A stretch of 64,000 nt of DNA from Mesostigma viride (taxonomy: Eukaryota > Streptophyta > Mesostigmatophyceae > Mesostigmatales > Mesostigmataceae). This document shows, piece by piece, positions 10,485 through 20,253 of this stretch; the first letter of the stretch is position 1; each line of letters opens with the position of its first letter. Under the pieces are notes generated by a model. That model did not search any database. It was not told where the DNA came from and saw only the letters and a list, made by a program, of their open reading frames with translations. The stretch covers positions 572,625 through 636,624 of the forward strand of contig RPFO01000366.1 of assembly GCA_009746045.1 (NCBI GenBank), given 5' to 3'. The position numbers and the translations under genes were made by a program.

Positions 10485-11530
10485 TCAGCGCCGCCTCCGC
10501 ACGGCACTCTGTGGCCTCCTGACCCGCCTGGCGGCGGTGGGGTGGCCGGGGTCCGGTGCGGTGGCGAGGGCGGTGGCGGGCCGTAGTTGTCCATCCACCA
10601 TCGGTAGGCCGCTTCCGGGTCCGCCCCCGCCTTGCCTTTGTCCCGGTGTCGCCTCTCCTGCTCGCTGGCGGGTGGAGGGACCAGCCACCTGGGGTCGGCG
10701 GGTATCTGTTGTGGCAGTTCCGGCTGGGAGGAGGGGGCTTTGTCGTCGAGAGGGACCGCTTTCCGTACCGGCGGATCTCTTCGCCATCCGTCGGAGACGC
10801 TGGGATTCTAGCTTACTGGCCCGTCGTTTTTCCGCCCATGCGACGGTGGCAGCTGGGTCTTGGCTCTTTAATAGTTCGGTGCGTCGTTTCTCCCTTTCCT
10901 TCTTCAAGGCCCGTTCTTTTTCCGCCCATTCGACGGCGGCTGGGTCTTGGCTCTTTCTCAGTTTGGCGCGTGAATCCCTCAATTTGCGATTTTTGACTTC
11001 GCGATTCGTCTCCTGCCCTTCCTTGGCGTTCTTTTCAAGCCATTGTCTACCCCTAGCCCGGACTTTTTCTACCCATGCAGTGTCGTCGGGGTCCTTGCTC
11101 TTTCTCAGTTCAGCATATCTTTCCCGGGCTTTGCGATTTTTGGCTTCCGATCGCGCGATGTCGTCGGGATCCTTTCTCTTTTTCAGTTCAGCGTATCTTT
11201 CCCGGGCTTTGCGATTGCTGGCTTCTCTTTGTGTTTCCTGCCTCTGCGCCTGTTGCCGCCCGCCCCCCTCCTCGTCACCCGCCTGGGCGGATCGCTCCTT
11301 CTCGTACGCGTCCAGGTCGAAAAAGTCGTCTGGTCCTGGTCCCGCCTCGTCGAGGTCCTGGGGTCGTCGAGGTCCTCTAAGGTGGGCATCTCGGCCATGT
11401 TAAGCGGGTCACCGGGCTCGGCCTCCTCGAAGCGGGCCAGCTCGTCCATGTCTAGGTCCCCCAGGCCGTCGTCGTCTCCCGGATCGTCCGCCCGCACCCT
11501 GTGTCTTCGGGTCGCTCTCCGCCGCGCCAT
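10485..11530 (-). CDS. basic coiled-coil repeat protein with one frameshift
   Basis: The ATG at 11530 starts a basic then acidic N-terminus (MARRRATRRHRVRADD, then an Asp/Glu-rich region). At about 11360 a run of C breaks the frame; one base more joins it to a long frame running to 10485. That part has at least four imperfect repeats of about 26 residues built on KARERYAELRKSKDPDD, predicted helical and strongly basic. The tail is Pro/Gly/Arg-rich. Such repeats suggest a nucleic-acid-binding or packaging role, but I recognise no family. The adjacent gene at 9324 converges on it. Confidence 0.55.
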
Positions 11531-11583
11531 GTCCTCGAGTACACCCGGCTGCGAAAATATTTCATCCTCCACAGGGTCACATC

Positions 11584-11670
11584 ATATGTGAAGGCACCTC
11601 CGCAAACGTTTTTGACGCGGTGAAAACCGGCCCCAACGAGGACCGCGGCATCTGGATCCACACCAAGCCA
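11584..11670 (+). pseudogene. KilA-N domain fragment
   Basis: The translated segment NVFDAVKTGPNEDRGIWIH matches the core of the KilA-N proteins at 12178-12921 (TGPVDERGAWIH) and 56036-57522 (GLNEDRGTWIH). No intact frame surrounds it; after GIWIHTK the sequence diverges. It is a remnant of a third KilA-N gene, close to and divergent from the intact one. Confidence 0.55.
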
Positions 11671-11679
11671 CCCCCTAGG

Positions 11680-12177
11680 GATGTGGATCAGCCCATATTT
11701 CTGGAGCTGGCCAATATTTCCGTGTTTTGTGATCACTTCCGTTTCCATGGTCAGGGGCGAGGAGGATACAGTACTGGAGAAGCTCGGGCCCGGTTTGGGC
11801 GTGCTGGGGTACTACGAGGAGGCAAGGGAGTACAGGGGCCTGGAGTTTGCCGGGCCCAATAAACGCCTGATGGGCGCGAACAGGTGTTTCAATCGCGAGG
11901 GCCGCGCAAGACTGGCCGCTTGATTGGCCACGATCGCCGTGCCCTGAAATGGGAATCCCCCCATCACAGATCATCTACCTGTGGTGCATAATGGGATCTA
12001 CCCTTGAATCTTCCAAGGAGCAGAAGCGATTTTAAAACTAGTGATTGGTCAAAGACCTTTATCGCGGCCTTGCAGAGGCACTGAGATACCCCAACATGAA
12101 CCTGACAAAGACGAAGTTTATTTATTAAATGTTCATAATGTTTACGGTTTATGACTCAAGTCCTACCATCGTTACTC
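11680..12177. other. non-coding stretch after KilA-N fragment
   Basis: I see no supported gene. Composition becomes AT-richer toward 12000-12170, with a palindrome-poor, stop-rich sequence, consistent with a 3' flank of the minus-strand KilA-N gene and decayed sequence. Confidence 0.4.
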
Positions 12178-12921
12178 TCATACATCGTCGTAAAAGTCCT
12201 CGTCTAGTGCGAGTTCGATGCCGCATCCTTCACAAACTTGTTCGATGGTTCGGATATGTTCAGGGTTTACCTTGCCAGTCCGAAAGATGAATAAACGTTT
12301 TTGGTACCCCGGAAAGTAATGCCCGTAACTGAAGAGCTGTCCGATGCCCTTCATCCAATCTTTAGCTTCTTTCACTTCCACGATGACGGGAGGGTCATGG
12401 GCAATGATGTCAATCACACCGGCAGGGCATTGTACTTCGCGCTCACTACCCGGCATGGCTTGTGACACTCGTTCTTGAACGGGTGACTCTCTTTGTTGTA
12501 CCGGTGGTTGCTTGGCCCATTCGACGACTTTGTCCACCAAATCGACATGGATCCACGCGCCTCGCTCGTCAACTGGGCCGGTCCTCATGATCTTCACCAC
12601 GGGAAAAACTGTCTGAGGAGGGGTCGCCTCACCCCCCATGAGGCCCACACAGTGATGTGTTGACCTCTCCAGAGCCGATATGAAGGCCTTAGAACCGTCA
12701 AGACGAAACCAACTTTCGAAGCGCTTCTTCCCGTTGGACGCTGCCGCCGTCAAGTCCTGGGCATGGACCATTCGGTCGCTCTTCCGGACCTTGATTTCCT
12801 TCTTGGGGTCCACTTCCAGAATTGAACAGGGTTTCAGCGCAAACATCCAAAACGTGTCGGTCTCTCTCGCCAAGTCGAACAACGCGCGGGTGAAAGGAGC
12901 TCGACCACTGACGATCGCCAT
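12178..12921 (-). CDS. KilA-N domain fused to PD-(D/E)XK-like nuclease module
   Basis: An intact 247 aa protein. Residues about 22-125 match the KilA-N proteins of this window (FWMFALKPC ... GPVDERGAWIHVDLVDKVVEWA); KilA-N is a viral/phage DNA-binding domain. Residues about 160-247 form a different module: GVIDII, then VEVKEA, then GIGQLFSYG, the D...ExK...Q pattern of restriction-like nucleases. The same module recurs at 19418 fused to an MSV199-type domain. The KilA-N part is cut short, so the fusion looks like a swap of C-terminal domains. It reads as a DNA-binding endonuclease, possibly a selfish or homing-type gene; activity is inferred. Confidence 0.7.
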   Translation of the reverse strand: MAIVSGRAPFTRALFDLARETDTFWMFALKPCSILEVDPKKEIKVRKSDRMVHAQDLTAAASNGKKRFESWFRLDGSKAFISALERSTHHCVGLMGGEATPPQTVFPVVKIMRTGPVDERGAWIHVDLVDKVVEWAKQPPVQQRESPVQERVSQAMPGSEREVQCPAGVIDIIAHDPPVIVEVKEAKDWMKGIGQLFSYGHYFPGYQKRLFIFRTGKVNPEHIRTIEQVCEGCGIELALDEDFYDDV

Positions 12922-12984
12922 GGTTGCAGATGGGAGCGTGGCGGCGGATGTTTGGACGCCCGTTTCTCGTCCGCTTCCTTCCTG

Positions 12985-13077
12985 GCGGCCGCAAAACGGA
13001 CGTGACCCTGTCCGCGGACGTCCGTGTGACTCCCGACGGATGGATCTCTGTGATCGATGTGATTAGAAATGCGAGTT
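12985..13077 (+). pseudogene. MSV199-type domain fragment
   Basis: This short segment encodes KTDVTLSADVRVTPDGWISV and continues to IDVIRNAS before a stop. It is almost the same as the start of the broken MSV199 gene on the minus strand at 20134 (TVSADVRVTPDGRISVIDVI). Everything after the stop is unrelated, so it is a truncated copy. It lies head-to-head with the KilA-N/nuclease gene. Confidence 0.6.
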
Positions 13078-13367
13078 AAATATAACCCCTATTGAGTGAT
13101 AGGGGCTTGTGGGGTACCGGGGAGCTATTATTGAGTGATGATGATTGAGTGATAATTGAGTGATAAAATATTGGAGTTTTTTTGACTTTTTACTGACACC
13201 CGTCACGGGCTTACTGCCCCTTCTCAACCCCCGCCAACCTTGGCTCGAGGGTCGCCGGGCTTTAGAGGTGCTTTATAATGCTGGCATCCGTCACCACCAG
13301 CCGTGGGGCTGCCGCCTACCGATCCCCTCCTACTCCCGAGCCTGGGGGTGCGATGGTTCGTGACGGG

Positions 13368-13600
13368 CGTGAAAAGTGTGACTTCCGTTTTGCTCAACCA
13401 TGACCGACCGCGGACAGCGGGGTTGGGTGAGAACTGTGGGAGAAGGTTCGGCGTTCTGCCCAACTTTTATACCAAAAGCTTTTAAGAGTTGGGCAGAACG
13501 CGGGACCTCGAAAAGTCAAGCTCACCGCCCAGCGCGCACCCGGGTCGATGGGCGGCGTGAAAAATGTGACTTCCGTTTTGCTCAACCATTACCGACCGCA
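13368..13600. repeat. pair of 44 bp direct repeats, 189 bp apart
   Basis: GTGACTTCCGTTTTGCTCAA with flanking bases occurs at 13368-13411 and 13557-13600 with two or three differences. The two copies flank a hairpin, an arrangement seen in mobile-element footprints and in replication or regulatory sites; no function can be assigned. Confidence 0.8.
13451..13501. repeat. perfect 14 bp stem inverted repeat
   Basis: GCGTTCTGCCCAAC at 13451-13464 pairs with GTTGGGCAGAACGC at 13488-13501. The 23-base loop contains AAAAGCTTTT. It is not next to a stop codon, so a simple terminator is unlikely. Confidence 0.75.
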
Positions 13601-13795
13601 ATTGGTGAGGTCGTGAGTCTCGATCTGGTGAGAGGGCGGGTAACTGCGGTGGTGCATGCAAATGGAAAATGAAATCGGATTGGATCACACTTTATTGCAC
13701 ATTATAATAACACTTTATTGCCAGTTATCATCACCCTTTATTGCCAACATCCATTACTGCATCCGGTTGCATCAACCGACATACAACAGGGTGAG

Positions 13796-14560
13796 CTAGT
13801 AGAGGTCGTTCCATCGGCCGATGAGGGAGCGCTCCTTGTTGTAGCGGAAGAAGGGGAACACCAGCGCGGGGCTCTGGCACATCTCCCTGCGCTCCGCCAG
13901 GCAGATGGGGCACTTGAGGTCCTCTGCGGGGTCGGCGTCGTCGAGCGCGACGGCCATGCACATGGCGCATATCGAGGGTGCGTGGGTGTGGTCGCCTTCC
14001 GTCACGGGCTCGTAGGCGTCCCAGCAGACCCCGGGGCAGCACGCGCACTTCCCCACCATGCGCGGGGCAAGGCTCCCCCGGCAACGATACATGTTATCGA
14101 GGCTGGCATCAATTTCCTCGCGAAAAGAGGCAGAATAAGGGGGCGACCAGAAGGGATCGACCCTGTATGGCAGCCACGGCGACATTTCGAGATGTCCCGG
14201 CAACAGCGGTTCGTAGGAGAATTCGGGGACGATCTCCATGGCGTTGCGCGTGTTGGCCGCCGGCCCCGAATTCCTCCTGGTTGATACGTAGAGCCGGATG
14301 GCCGCCTCCTTGGCGAGGGCCAGGTTGTGCACGGTGATAGCTCGCGGCGTCGAGGCGGCCGTGACGTGTTCCGAGGTGCAGAGGAGTCCTTTCGACAACC
14401 CGCGGCACTGCACGCACTGCGCGTACCTGCCACCCAGGAAATGGTTGGGATTCTTGCTCTCCTGGCACCGGCCGCATCGTACCGGCGTGTCCATTTTCAT
14501 GTCCTGCTTCATCATCATGAATTCCTCCCTTATCTTGGCGGAATCGCGCGAGGCCCCCAT
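13796..14560 (-). CDS. zinc-finger/RING-like cysteine-rich protein
   Basis: ATG at 14560; 254 aa. The N-terminus has CGRC ... CVQC (about residues 29-52). The C-terminal third has CACC, a CAMC pair and CPIC with interleaved His (THAPSICAMC ... DLKCPIC ... MC), a pattern like a RING or related cross-brace zinc fold. RING proteins usually act as ubiquitin ligases. The window has F-box, RING/TRAF and OTU genes too, so a ubiquitin-pathway role is plausible but not shown. Not a standard C3HC4 spacing. Confidence 0.6.
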   Translation of the reverse strand: MGASRDSAKIREEFMMMKQDMKMDTPVRCGRCQESKNPNHFLGGRYAQCVQCRGLSKGLLCTSEHVTAASTPRAITVHNLALAKEAAIRLYVSTRRNSGPAANTRNAMEIVPEFSYEPLLPGHLEMSPWLPYRVDPFWSPPYSASFREEIDASLDNMYRCRGSLAPRMVGKCACCPGVCWDAYEPVTEGDHTHAPSICAMCMAVALDDADPAEDLKCPICLAERREMCQSPALVFPFFRYNKERSLIGRWNDLY

Positions 14561-15120
14561 GGCTGCGTGCGTCGTTTGCGTGAATGCCGAGGTCTGTCTA
14601 CGGTCTGCCCAAAATGTAATGGACTCGACTCTTCTCTCGCTCTCCCCGGCGCCCCACGTGGCAGGTCGCCTATATCATGCATCCCTCGCGGCAAGGCCCG
14701 GCGCGCGCTCTGTGTGGCGCTCCCACGTGGCTGGGGGCGTTTCCCGCCTTCCGCGCTGTTCTCTCGCGGGTTCGGTCGGATAAGCTGACGGAGGCGTTTT
14801 CTCGCGGGCTCGGGTCGGGACAAGCTGGCGGGGTCCTTCGCCTGGTGGACTGACGTCACACGAGCACGATCCCGCTGGGTCCGAGAGGCGGTTACGGAAA
14901 GGGGCGGATGTGCATAAACAGGGGCGATACCCCGCGGGCCTCCAGGCCGCCTGACCGCTCCAAGATCGCAGTACACCAGGCCGTCTGACCGCTCTGCCAC
15001 TCGCTTTCCCACTTGTCCTCACAGATCGCCTGCTGGGGCGTCAAGTCTTGCTACATTCATGGGTGCGTGTTCTCGTCGGCAAACCCCGTGACAGCGTGTG
15101 AGGGGGGCGTTCTTCGTGGC
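14561..15120. other. promoter-side spacer with degenerate repeats
   Basis: No supported gene. Short imperfect duplications such as TCTCGCGGGTTCGG/TTCTCGCGGGCTCGG occur near 14761 and 14799. CCTATATCATGC near 14669 may be a TATA element for the minus-strand gene below. The right end merges into a 50 bp minisatellite. Confidence 0.4.
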
Positions 15121-15620
15121 AGGATGCTCTCGATTGCTGGATGTCGCATGAGGGCCGCATTCTCCGTGGCGAGATGGGAATCGGGATTCGATGCCGTATG
15201 AGAGCTGCATTCCTTGTGGCAGGACGTTGTCGATCGCTGGATGTCGTTTGAAGCCAGCATTCTCCGTGGCGAGATGGGAATCGGGATTCGATGCCGTATG
15301 AGAGCTGCATTCCTTGTGGCAGGACGTTCTCGATCGCTGGATGTCGTTTGAGGCCCGCATTCTCCGTGGCGAGATGGGAATCGGGATTCGATGCCGTATG
15401 AGAGCTGCATTCCTTGTGGCAGGACGTTGTCGATTGCTGGATGTCGTTTGAGGCCCGCATTCCTTGTGGCAGGACGTTGTCGATCGCTGGATGTCGTTTG
15501 AGGCCCGCATTCCTTGTGGCAGGACGTTGTCGATTGCTGCATGTCGTGTGAGCCCCGCATTCTCCGTGGCAGGACGTTGTGGGGTGCTGGATGTCGTGTG
15601 AGCCCCGCGTTCTGTGGGGC
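15121..15620. repeat. minisatellite, ten units of exactly 50 bp
   Basis: Unit starts fall at 15121, 15171, 15221 and so on to 15571. There are two unit types: A starts AGGACGTTGTCGATCGCTGG, B starts GAGATGGGAATCGGGATTCG; both end in GCATTC(C/T)(T/C)(T/C)GTGGC. Order is A B A B A B A A A A. The 50 bp period is not a multiple of three, so the long minus-strand frames across it are chance products. It may be an unstable or regulatory locus. Confidence 0.9.
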
Positions 15621-15816
15621 AGGGCTCGATGGCGCCCCTCGTGTTCGCCATGCAGGCTGATGGCCCGTGGCGCCACCTGATCTTCTCTCCTGTCTCGTGC
15701 TTTTCTCGCGTGCTTGATTTCGCTTTCCAGATTCGCCGCGGGCAGACACGGACTCCCACGTTGTCGAGGGGCTGGCGGATGCTGCCGTCGCTCACCTCTT
15801 GCCCCTGGTGGCGGGC

Positions 15817-17523
15817 ATGATCAAAGAGGGGGGCATTTTCGTGGTCAAGGTGCACCCTGATGGTATGATGCGCCAGGTGGGCTGGGAGGAGTTCACGGTG
15901 GACAACTCCGGCAGCATGGGGCTGTCGCCGATCCCCCCCCCTCCTCCTGCCACATCGATTCCGCGGAGGGGGGGCGCTCCGGTGGATGATGTCGGAGATG
16001 GCCTACGCCCTTACGGACATCTTGTCTCCCTTCATGGGGGTCGAGCGGGGCGTGGTCAGGCTGGGGCCGAAGGGGGTCCAGGCCCTCAAGAAGGCGGGGG
16101 TGGAGGCGCGCGTCGGGGCGGAGGCGGCGCCGGAACATCGGGGGGTCATCTACGCGGCGATGGGGGACGCCCTGCGCGAGACGGTCATGGGCGGCTACAT
16201 GACGGCGGTCCGGGTGGCGACCGGCTATTCGGGCGGCGACAGGGTTTCTCTCACTTCGAAAGCCATCGAGCGCATGGTCTTCCGCGGGGAGGCCTACGTG
16301 GTGGAGGTCCACTCCGACGGCACCCTGCGGTCCGCCGGCATCGGGGCCTGGCGTGACAGCAAGAAGAACGTGATGCTGGTGGGCGCCCCTCCTCCCATGT
16401 CCTGCCACTCGATCTCGCCCGAGGGGCAGGCCGTGTTGGCCGAGGGGCGGAGTTTCAGGGAGCGTTTCCGGCGGTTGGTGGCGGACATCCAGGGCCTGAA
16501 CGGGGGGAGCTTCCAGCCCGTCATCCACTCCCCCACTCCCACCCGCCCCCCGCGTCCGGTGCAGGTCGGGGGCGCGCACCGGCGGGACGCCGCGACGAAG
16601 GAGATCGTGCTGGGATGGATGGATCACCTGCACAAGGCCTCGCGCGAGAACGACGAGGGGGAGTTTTGCCGCGTGGTCCGCGCGCTCCAGGGGGTGCTGT
16701 GCCCGGGGGACAAGCCCGCCAAGCGCCAGGCCATCGTGGAGGGGATCGACCTGTTCGTGTGGTGCGCGGAGCCGGGCGGGGACGGCGGCAAGGGCGGCAA
16801 GGGGGCGGGCGGTTCACGCCGCAGCGCGCGACCGCCGTGCGCATGCTGTTTCCGGTCGACAACGGGGCCGACATGGCCGAGGATACCCACGGGCGGCGTC
16901 CCGTTGTGCAGGCCCTGTACATGGTGGCGCGGGGGCAGGTGGACAAGGCCGTGAACAGCCTGGCGGCGGCGGGGTGGGTGTTCGCCGACGCGTACGGCTC
17001 GCGTCCGGGCCTCGTCTTCATGATCACGGCGCTGTTCCTGTTCCGGCGGTGCTACTGGCACGACCATTTCGTCACGATGTTCGACGCGTACAGGCGCCTG
17101 ACGAGCGTCCCCGCCACCGGGCAGGAGGTGGAGGCCCTGTTCAAGAAGGTGAGCGAGCGGTTCGCCAAGGCCCCGGCGGGGAGGTGGCCCGAGGACGTGG
17201 CCGAGCTGATGCTGCCGTACTCGAGCTTCATCGAGGTGGAGCGCACGGCGCGCGCCGACATGCACGCCGTCCGGACGGGGGACATGAGCGGGTACGACGG
17301 ATGGGGCGCGCGCGTCCTGGGCGACATGCGGGCGTTCTTCGACGACCGTCGCAGGCAGGTGGTATCCGCTCACCTGCTGATGGATAAGCACGAGCAGTCG
17401 TGTCATATGTCGTACACGGGGGTCCGGTTCGCGCGCCAGCTGTCCGCCATCTGTCAGGGGTCTGGGTTTGATTTGTGGACGGAGTTGTGCGATGAGAGCG
17501 GGCGGGGGTCCGTCCTGGTGTAG
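15817..17523 (+). CDS. large hypothetical protein, frame broken twice
   Basis: From an ATG at 15817 (frame open from 15718) a segment reads GGIFVVKVHPDGMMRQVGWEE; after a Pro-run frameshift near 15950 the next frame repeats the idea (AYVVEVHSDGTLRSAGIGAW, about 16290) and runs to about 16805. There a G run shifts frame again into a C-terminal part ending at 17523. Adding one base at each site gives one protein of roughly 560 aa with an internal repeat and a helical C-terminus. I do not recognise it. Two separate genes remain possible, with starts at 15986 and near 16850. Confidence 0.5.
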
Positions 17524-17726
17524 TGGCTCGCTGACTTCCCCTTCTCCCCGCCGGTGGTGCTTGCGCGCAGGGGGGGCTCTGCCGGGACCCGCCGCCGCCG
17601 CCGCCGCCGCCTCCTCCTCCTCCCCCGCCGCCTCCTCCTCCCCCGCCGCCTCCTTTCGCTGCCACCGGGTGGGAGACGGTCCAGGACACCGCGCGCGACC
17701 CCGTTCCCGAGCCCCCGGTCGATGTG

Positions 17727-18323
17727 ATGTTCCAGGCATTGCCCCCGATCGCCCTGCGGATCATCCTGGAGCGCATCTGGCCGACTGGGCGCGGGATCTG
17801 CCCCGAGATGGACGAGGTCTACTGGGAGATCTGCAGGTACAGACAACCCGCCGAGAAGCTCGAAAAGGAAGTGCGCGAGGAGCTGCTGTACCGCCAGGAG
17901 AATGGGGATCGCCGCCGGTTCGGCGGGCGGGAGGACGGGCAGCTGGAGGCCGTCTTGAAGTTGATATGCCCCGACCGCTTCATGGAGTGCTTGGACGCGC
18001 TGGAGACGCCGAGGGCGAGGAAGGAGGAGAAGCTGTGGATCCTGTGGGACAAGGTTCGCGAGGGGCTGGCCAGGCACGGGAAGAGGGTCAGCCGTTCGCA
18101 GATGAAGAGTATCCGAGAGCGGCTCTTCGACTGTCTGGGTTCGAGCAAGACTTTCGCCGACAGGTCCTACTCCTTTGTGGTCAAGTGCCACAACGTCATG
18201 ACGGCCAAGTGGAGGCATCAGGGGCGCGCCATCCCCAGCTCGCCCGCGTGGGAGTGGGGCTGGTGGTCCCAACTGAGCAGCGACCACGCGGTGTCGCACG
18301 CCGAGTTGACTGTTTTGGAGTGA
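17727..18323 (+). CDS. hypothetical 198 aa protein preceded by in-frame polyproline
   Basis: ATG at 17727. The protein is helical and charged with several Trp near the end (AWEWGWWSQ). Upstream codons from 17533 are open in the same frame and encode a long proline run followed by FAATGWETVQDTARDP, so the real start may lie further 5' or the first exon may be missing; GTGCTTGCGCGCAG at about 17558 could be a 3' splice site. No family recognised. Confidence 0.55.
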   Translation: MFQALPPIALRIILERIWPTGRGICPEMDEVYWEICRYRQPAEKLEKEVREELLYRQENGDRRRFGGREDGQLEAVLKLICPDRFMECLDALETPRARKEEKLWILWDKVREGLARHGKRVSRSQMKSIRERLFDCLGSSKTFADRSYSFVVKCHNVMTAKWRHQGRAIPSSPAWEWGWWSQLSSDHAVSHAELTVLE

Positions 18324-18474
18324 TTCAGTTTTTGGACTGTCGTGATGATTATGTGCATTATTTTTTGTAGGGCTTGCGACTGTTTGTGGCTTTGTCAGCG
18401 AATGCGTGATGCGTTCATGGGGTGATACAGTGTGAAATGGGGTAATAAATATGATTCGATTTGATCAATGGAAG

Positions 18475-19359
18475 TCACGTTTTTATGCACTTGGCCTGCT
18501 TGGCCTCCGCCAGCAGCCTCTGGTTGGCGCGGTGCTCCTCTCTCTTGCGCTTGTTCTCTAGGGCGAAGGAGCGGTCCTGGGGCCGCCTCGCCTCCTCGTG
18601 CATTTTCAGTCTCTCGAACACGGGGAATAGCTCCTTGCCTATGTTGTCCATGCTGGCGACGGGGTCCTCGCCCCTCTTTATCGCGGACTGGTTGAGCACG
18701 TTCATGAGGTCGATGCCCACGTTGACGGACTCCGTGAAGTAGTCGCGGGTGGAGTCGCCCTTCTTCATCGCGTGCAGCTGGCGGATGTCGTAGGTGCGCA
18801 TGCCGGTCGCGGTGTAGTTCTCGGTCTCGTTTATGTGCGCGTAGACCCTGGCCGGGTTGGCGGCCGTGGAGGGGGCGCCGCTCTCCTTGACGGCCTGCAT
18901 GTGGCTCTTGGTGGAGTCGCAGCTCTTCACGCGCTTGTCGCTGGCGAGCTGCAGGTCCCTGGCGTCCGCGCGCGCGTAGATCTCGTCGGCCAGCGAGCGG
19001 TCCAGGTCCAGGTACCGCTCGTAGAGCAGCCCCAGCCGGTCGCGGAAGGAGGCCGCCTTCTTACATGGAAGTAACTGGATAATTCTGATAGCGCCTGCTC
19101 GATCGGTCACCGGCGTGTCTCGCTGGCCCTGGCCAGAAAAACGGAAGTTGTCCACAGCCTGGACAACTTTATCGTTCTGCCAATCTCTTGCCAAGTCCCC
19201 AAAGACCTGCCTGGGGTTCTTCATCCCGATGCTTGATATCAGATCGTAGACCGAGATCTTGCCATCTGGCGTTACCCTGATCTTATTAGCGAAGGGGTCC
19301 TCCATGCCCTCAGGCAGGGACTTGGACGGCTGTAGGTATGCCACGACGGTCTGAGCCAT
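18475..19359 (-). CDS. MSV199-type DNA-binding protein
   Basis: 294 aa from the ATG at 19359. The N-terminal region has KIRVTPDGKISVYDLISSIG, then QGQRDTPVTD and a helical LLYERYLDLDRSLADEIYAR segment. The gene at 36531 (inside an nrdJ intron) has the same order, and the broken gene at 19418-20134 shares the N-terminal part. I assign it by resemblance to the MSV199/KilA-N-associated domains of insect and protist DNA viruses. No nuclease motif is seen here; the C-terminus is charged and helical. It is likely a DNA-binding protein. Its 3' end converges on the gene ending at 18323. Confidence 0.6.
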   Translation of the reverse strand: MAQTVVAYLQPSKSLPEGMEDPFANKIRVTPDGKISVYDLISSIGMKNPRQVFGDLARDWQNDKVVQAVDNFRFSGQGQRDTPVTDRAGAIRIIQLLPCKKAASFRDRLGLLYERYLDLDRSLADEIYARADARDLQLASDKRVKSCDSTKSHMQAVKESGAPSTAANPARVYAHINETENYTATGMRTYDIRQLHAMKKGDSTRDYFTESVNVGIDLMNVLNQSAIKRGEDPVASMDNIGKELFPVFERLKMHEEARRPQDRSFALENKRKREEHRANQRLLAEAKQAKCIKT

Positions 19360-19417
19360 GTTCACATTCCTGCAATGGCAGAAGAAATATTAACCCTTGA
19401 GATAAACGCGCCGCCCC

Positions 19418-20134
19418 TCAACCTACAATGTTTGGGTCCTGTAACTGGATGCCAGCATCCAAAGTGAGGTGGATGTTGTGCATGTCGCAGACCTCCTTGA
19501 ATACCAGCAGCCTCTCTGCGGTGACGTTGAGGGAGGCGGGAGTGCGAAACAGATGCAGCCTCTTCGTATAGTCCGGGTAGTCGAGGCCGTACCCCAGAAG
19601 TTGACCGATGCCGCCCAAGGCGGAACTGAACTCTTTCACCTCGATCAGCAGCTTGGTATCGCGGCACAAGATGTCTATTATACCGGCCCGGCACTTCACC
19701 TCTCGCTCCCCACCCAGCTCATCCGCAAGGTCGGCCTGAACATCCTTTTCGAACCATCCTTTCTTTCCTTGTCAAGGAGCAAGCCAGAGCTACCAAGAGT
19801 TCATCCAATGTCTTTGCGTTGTCACCGTTCGGTGCACGCGTGATCATCTGTGGGAAGCATGTACACAATCTTCTTCAGGCCCTCCAAATCAACAACAGGC
19901 GTGTCACGCTGTCCTTGCCCAGGGAACTGCCACTTCCCGATGCCCTTCAGCCTCTACATTATTCTTTCCACCCTTGACAGATAATTCGATGTGACTTGCA
20001 TTCTTTTGAAAGGTACCATCCGGGTTCATGAAGCATGCGATCTTAATCACGTCGATCACGGAGATCCGTCCGTCGGGAGTCACACGGACGTCCGCGGACA
20101 CGGTCGCGTCCGTTTTGCGGACGTTTGCGGACAT
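19418..20134 (-). pseudogene. MSV199-type domain plus PD-(D/E)XK-like nuclease, broken
   Basis: Three pieces in different frames line up as one protein. First, MSANVRKTDATVSADVRVTP and following. Then KWQFPGQGQRDTPVVDLEGL (about 19930-19880), matching other MSV199 genes. Last, from about 19760, REVKCRAGIIDIL ... IEVKEF ... GIGQLLGYG, the same nuclease-like module as in the KilA-N gene at 12178. At least two frameshifts and no single start make it a likely pseudogene. It shows that one nuclease module has been joined to two different DNA-binding domains. Confidence 0.6.
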
Positions 20135-20253
20135 CTTCTTGGCGGATGCGGGTCCAGTGTGCACGCGACCTGCTCGCGTCCTCCTTTTATTTCATTCCTA
20201 TTCTTCCAGGTAAACACGGGATACAAAAATTATCGCCTCGACATATAAGCGGG

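Larger units (their letters stand above)
13078..13795. other. intergenic region with direct repeats and hairpin
   Basis: No gene. 13078-13190 is AT-rich with repeated TGAGTGATAATTGAG-like words. 13368-13411 and 13557-13600 are a near-identical direct repeat, and a perfect 14 bp inverted repeat lies between them. The end carries three ACACTTTATTGC/CCCTTTATTGC words near 13687-13745, probably the 3' flank of the minus-strand gene. Confidence 0.6.

Noticed and set aside
15121-15620. CRISPR array
   Set aside because: Units are contiguous 50 bp repeats with no unique spacers.
15019-15855. long minus frames of 211-278 codons over the minisatellite
   Set aside because: A 50 bp unit shifts frame each copy, so all three frames stay open by chance; no protein-like sequence outside the repeat.
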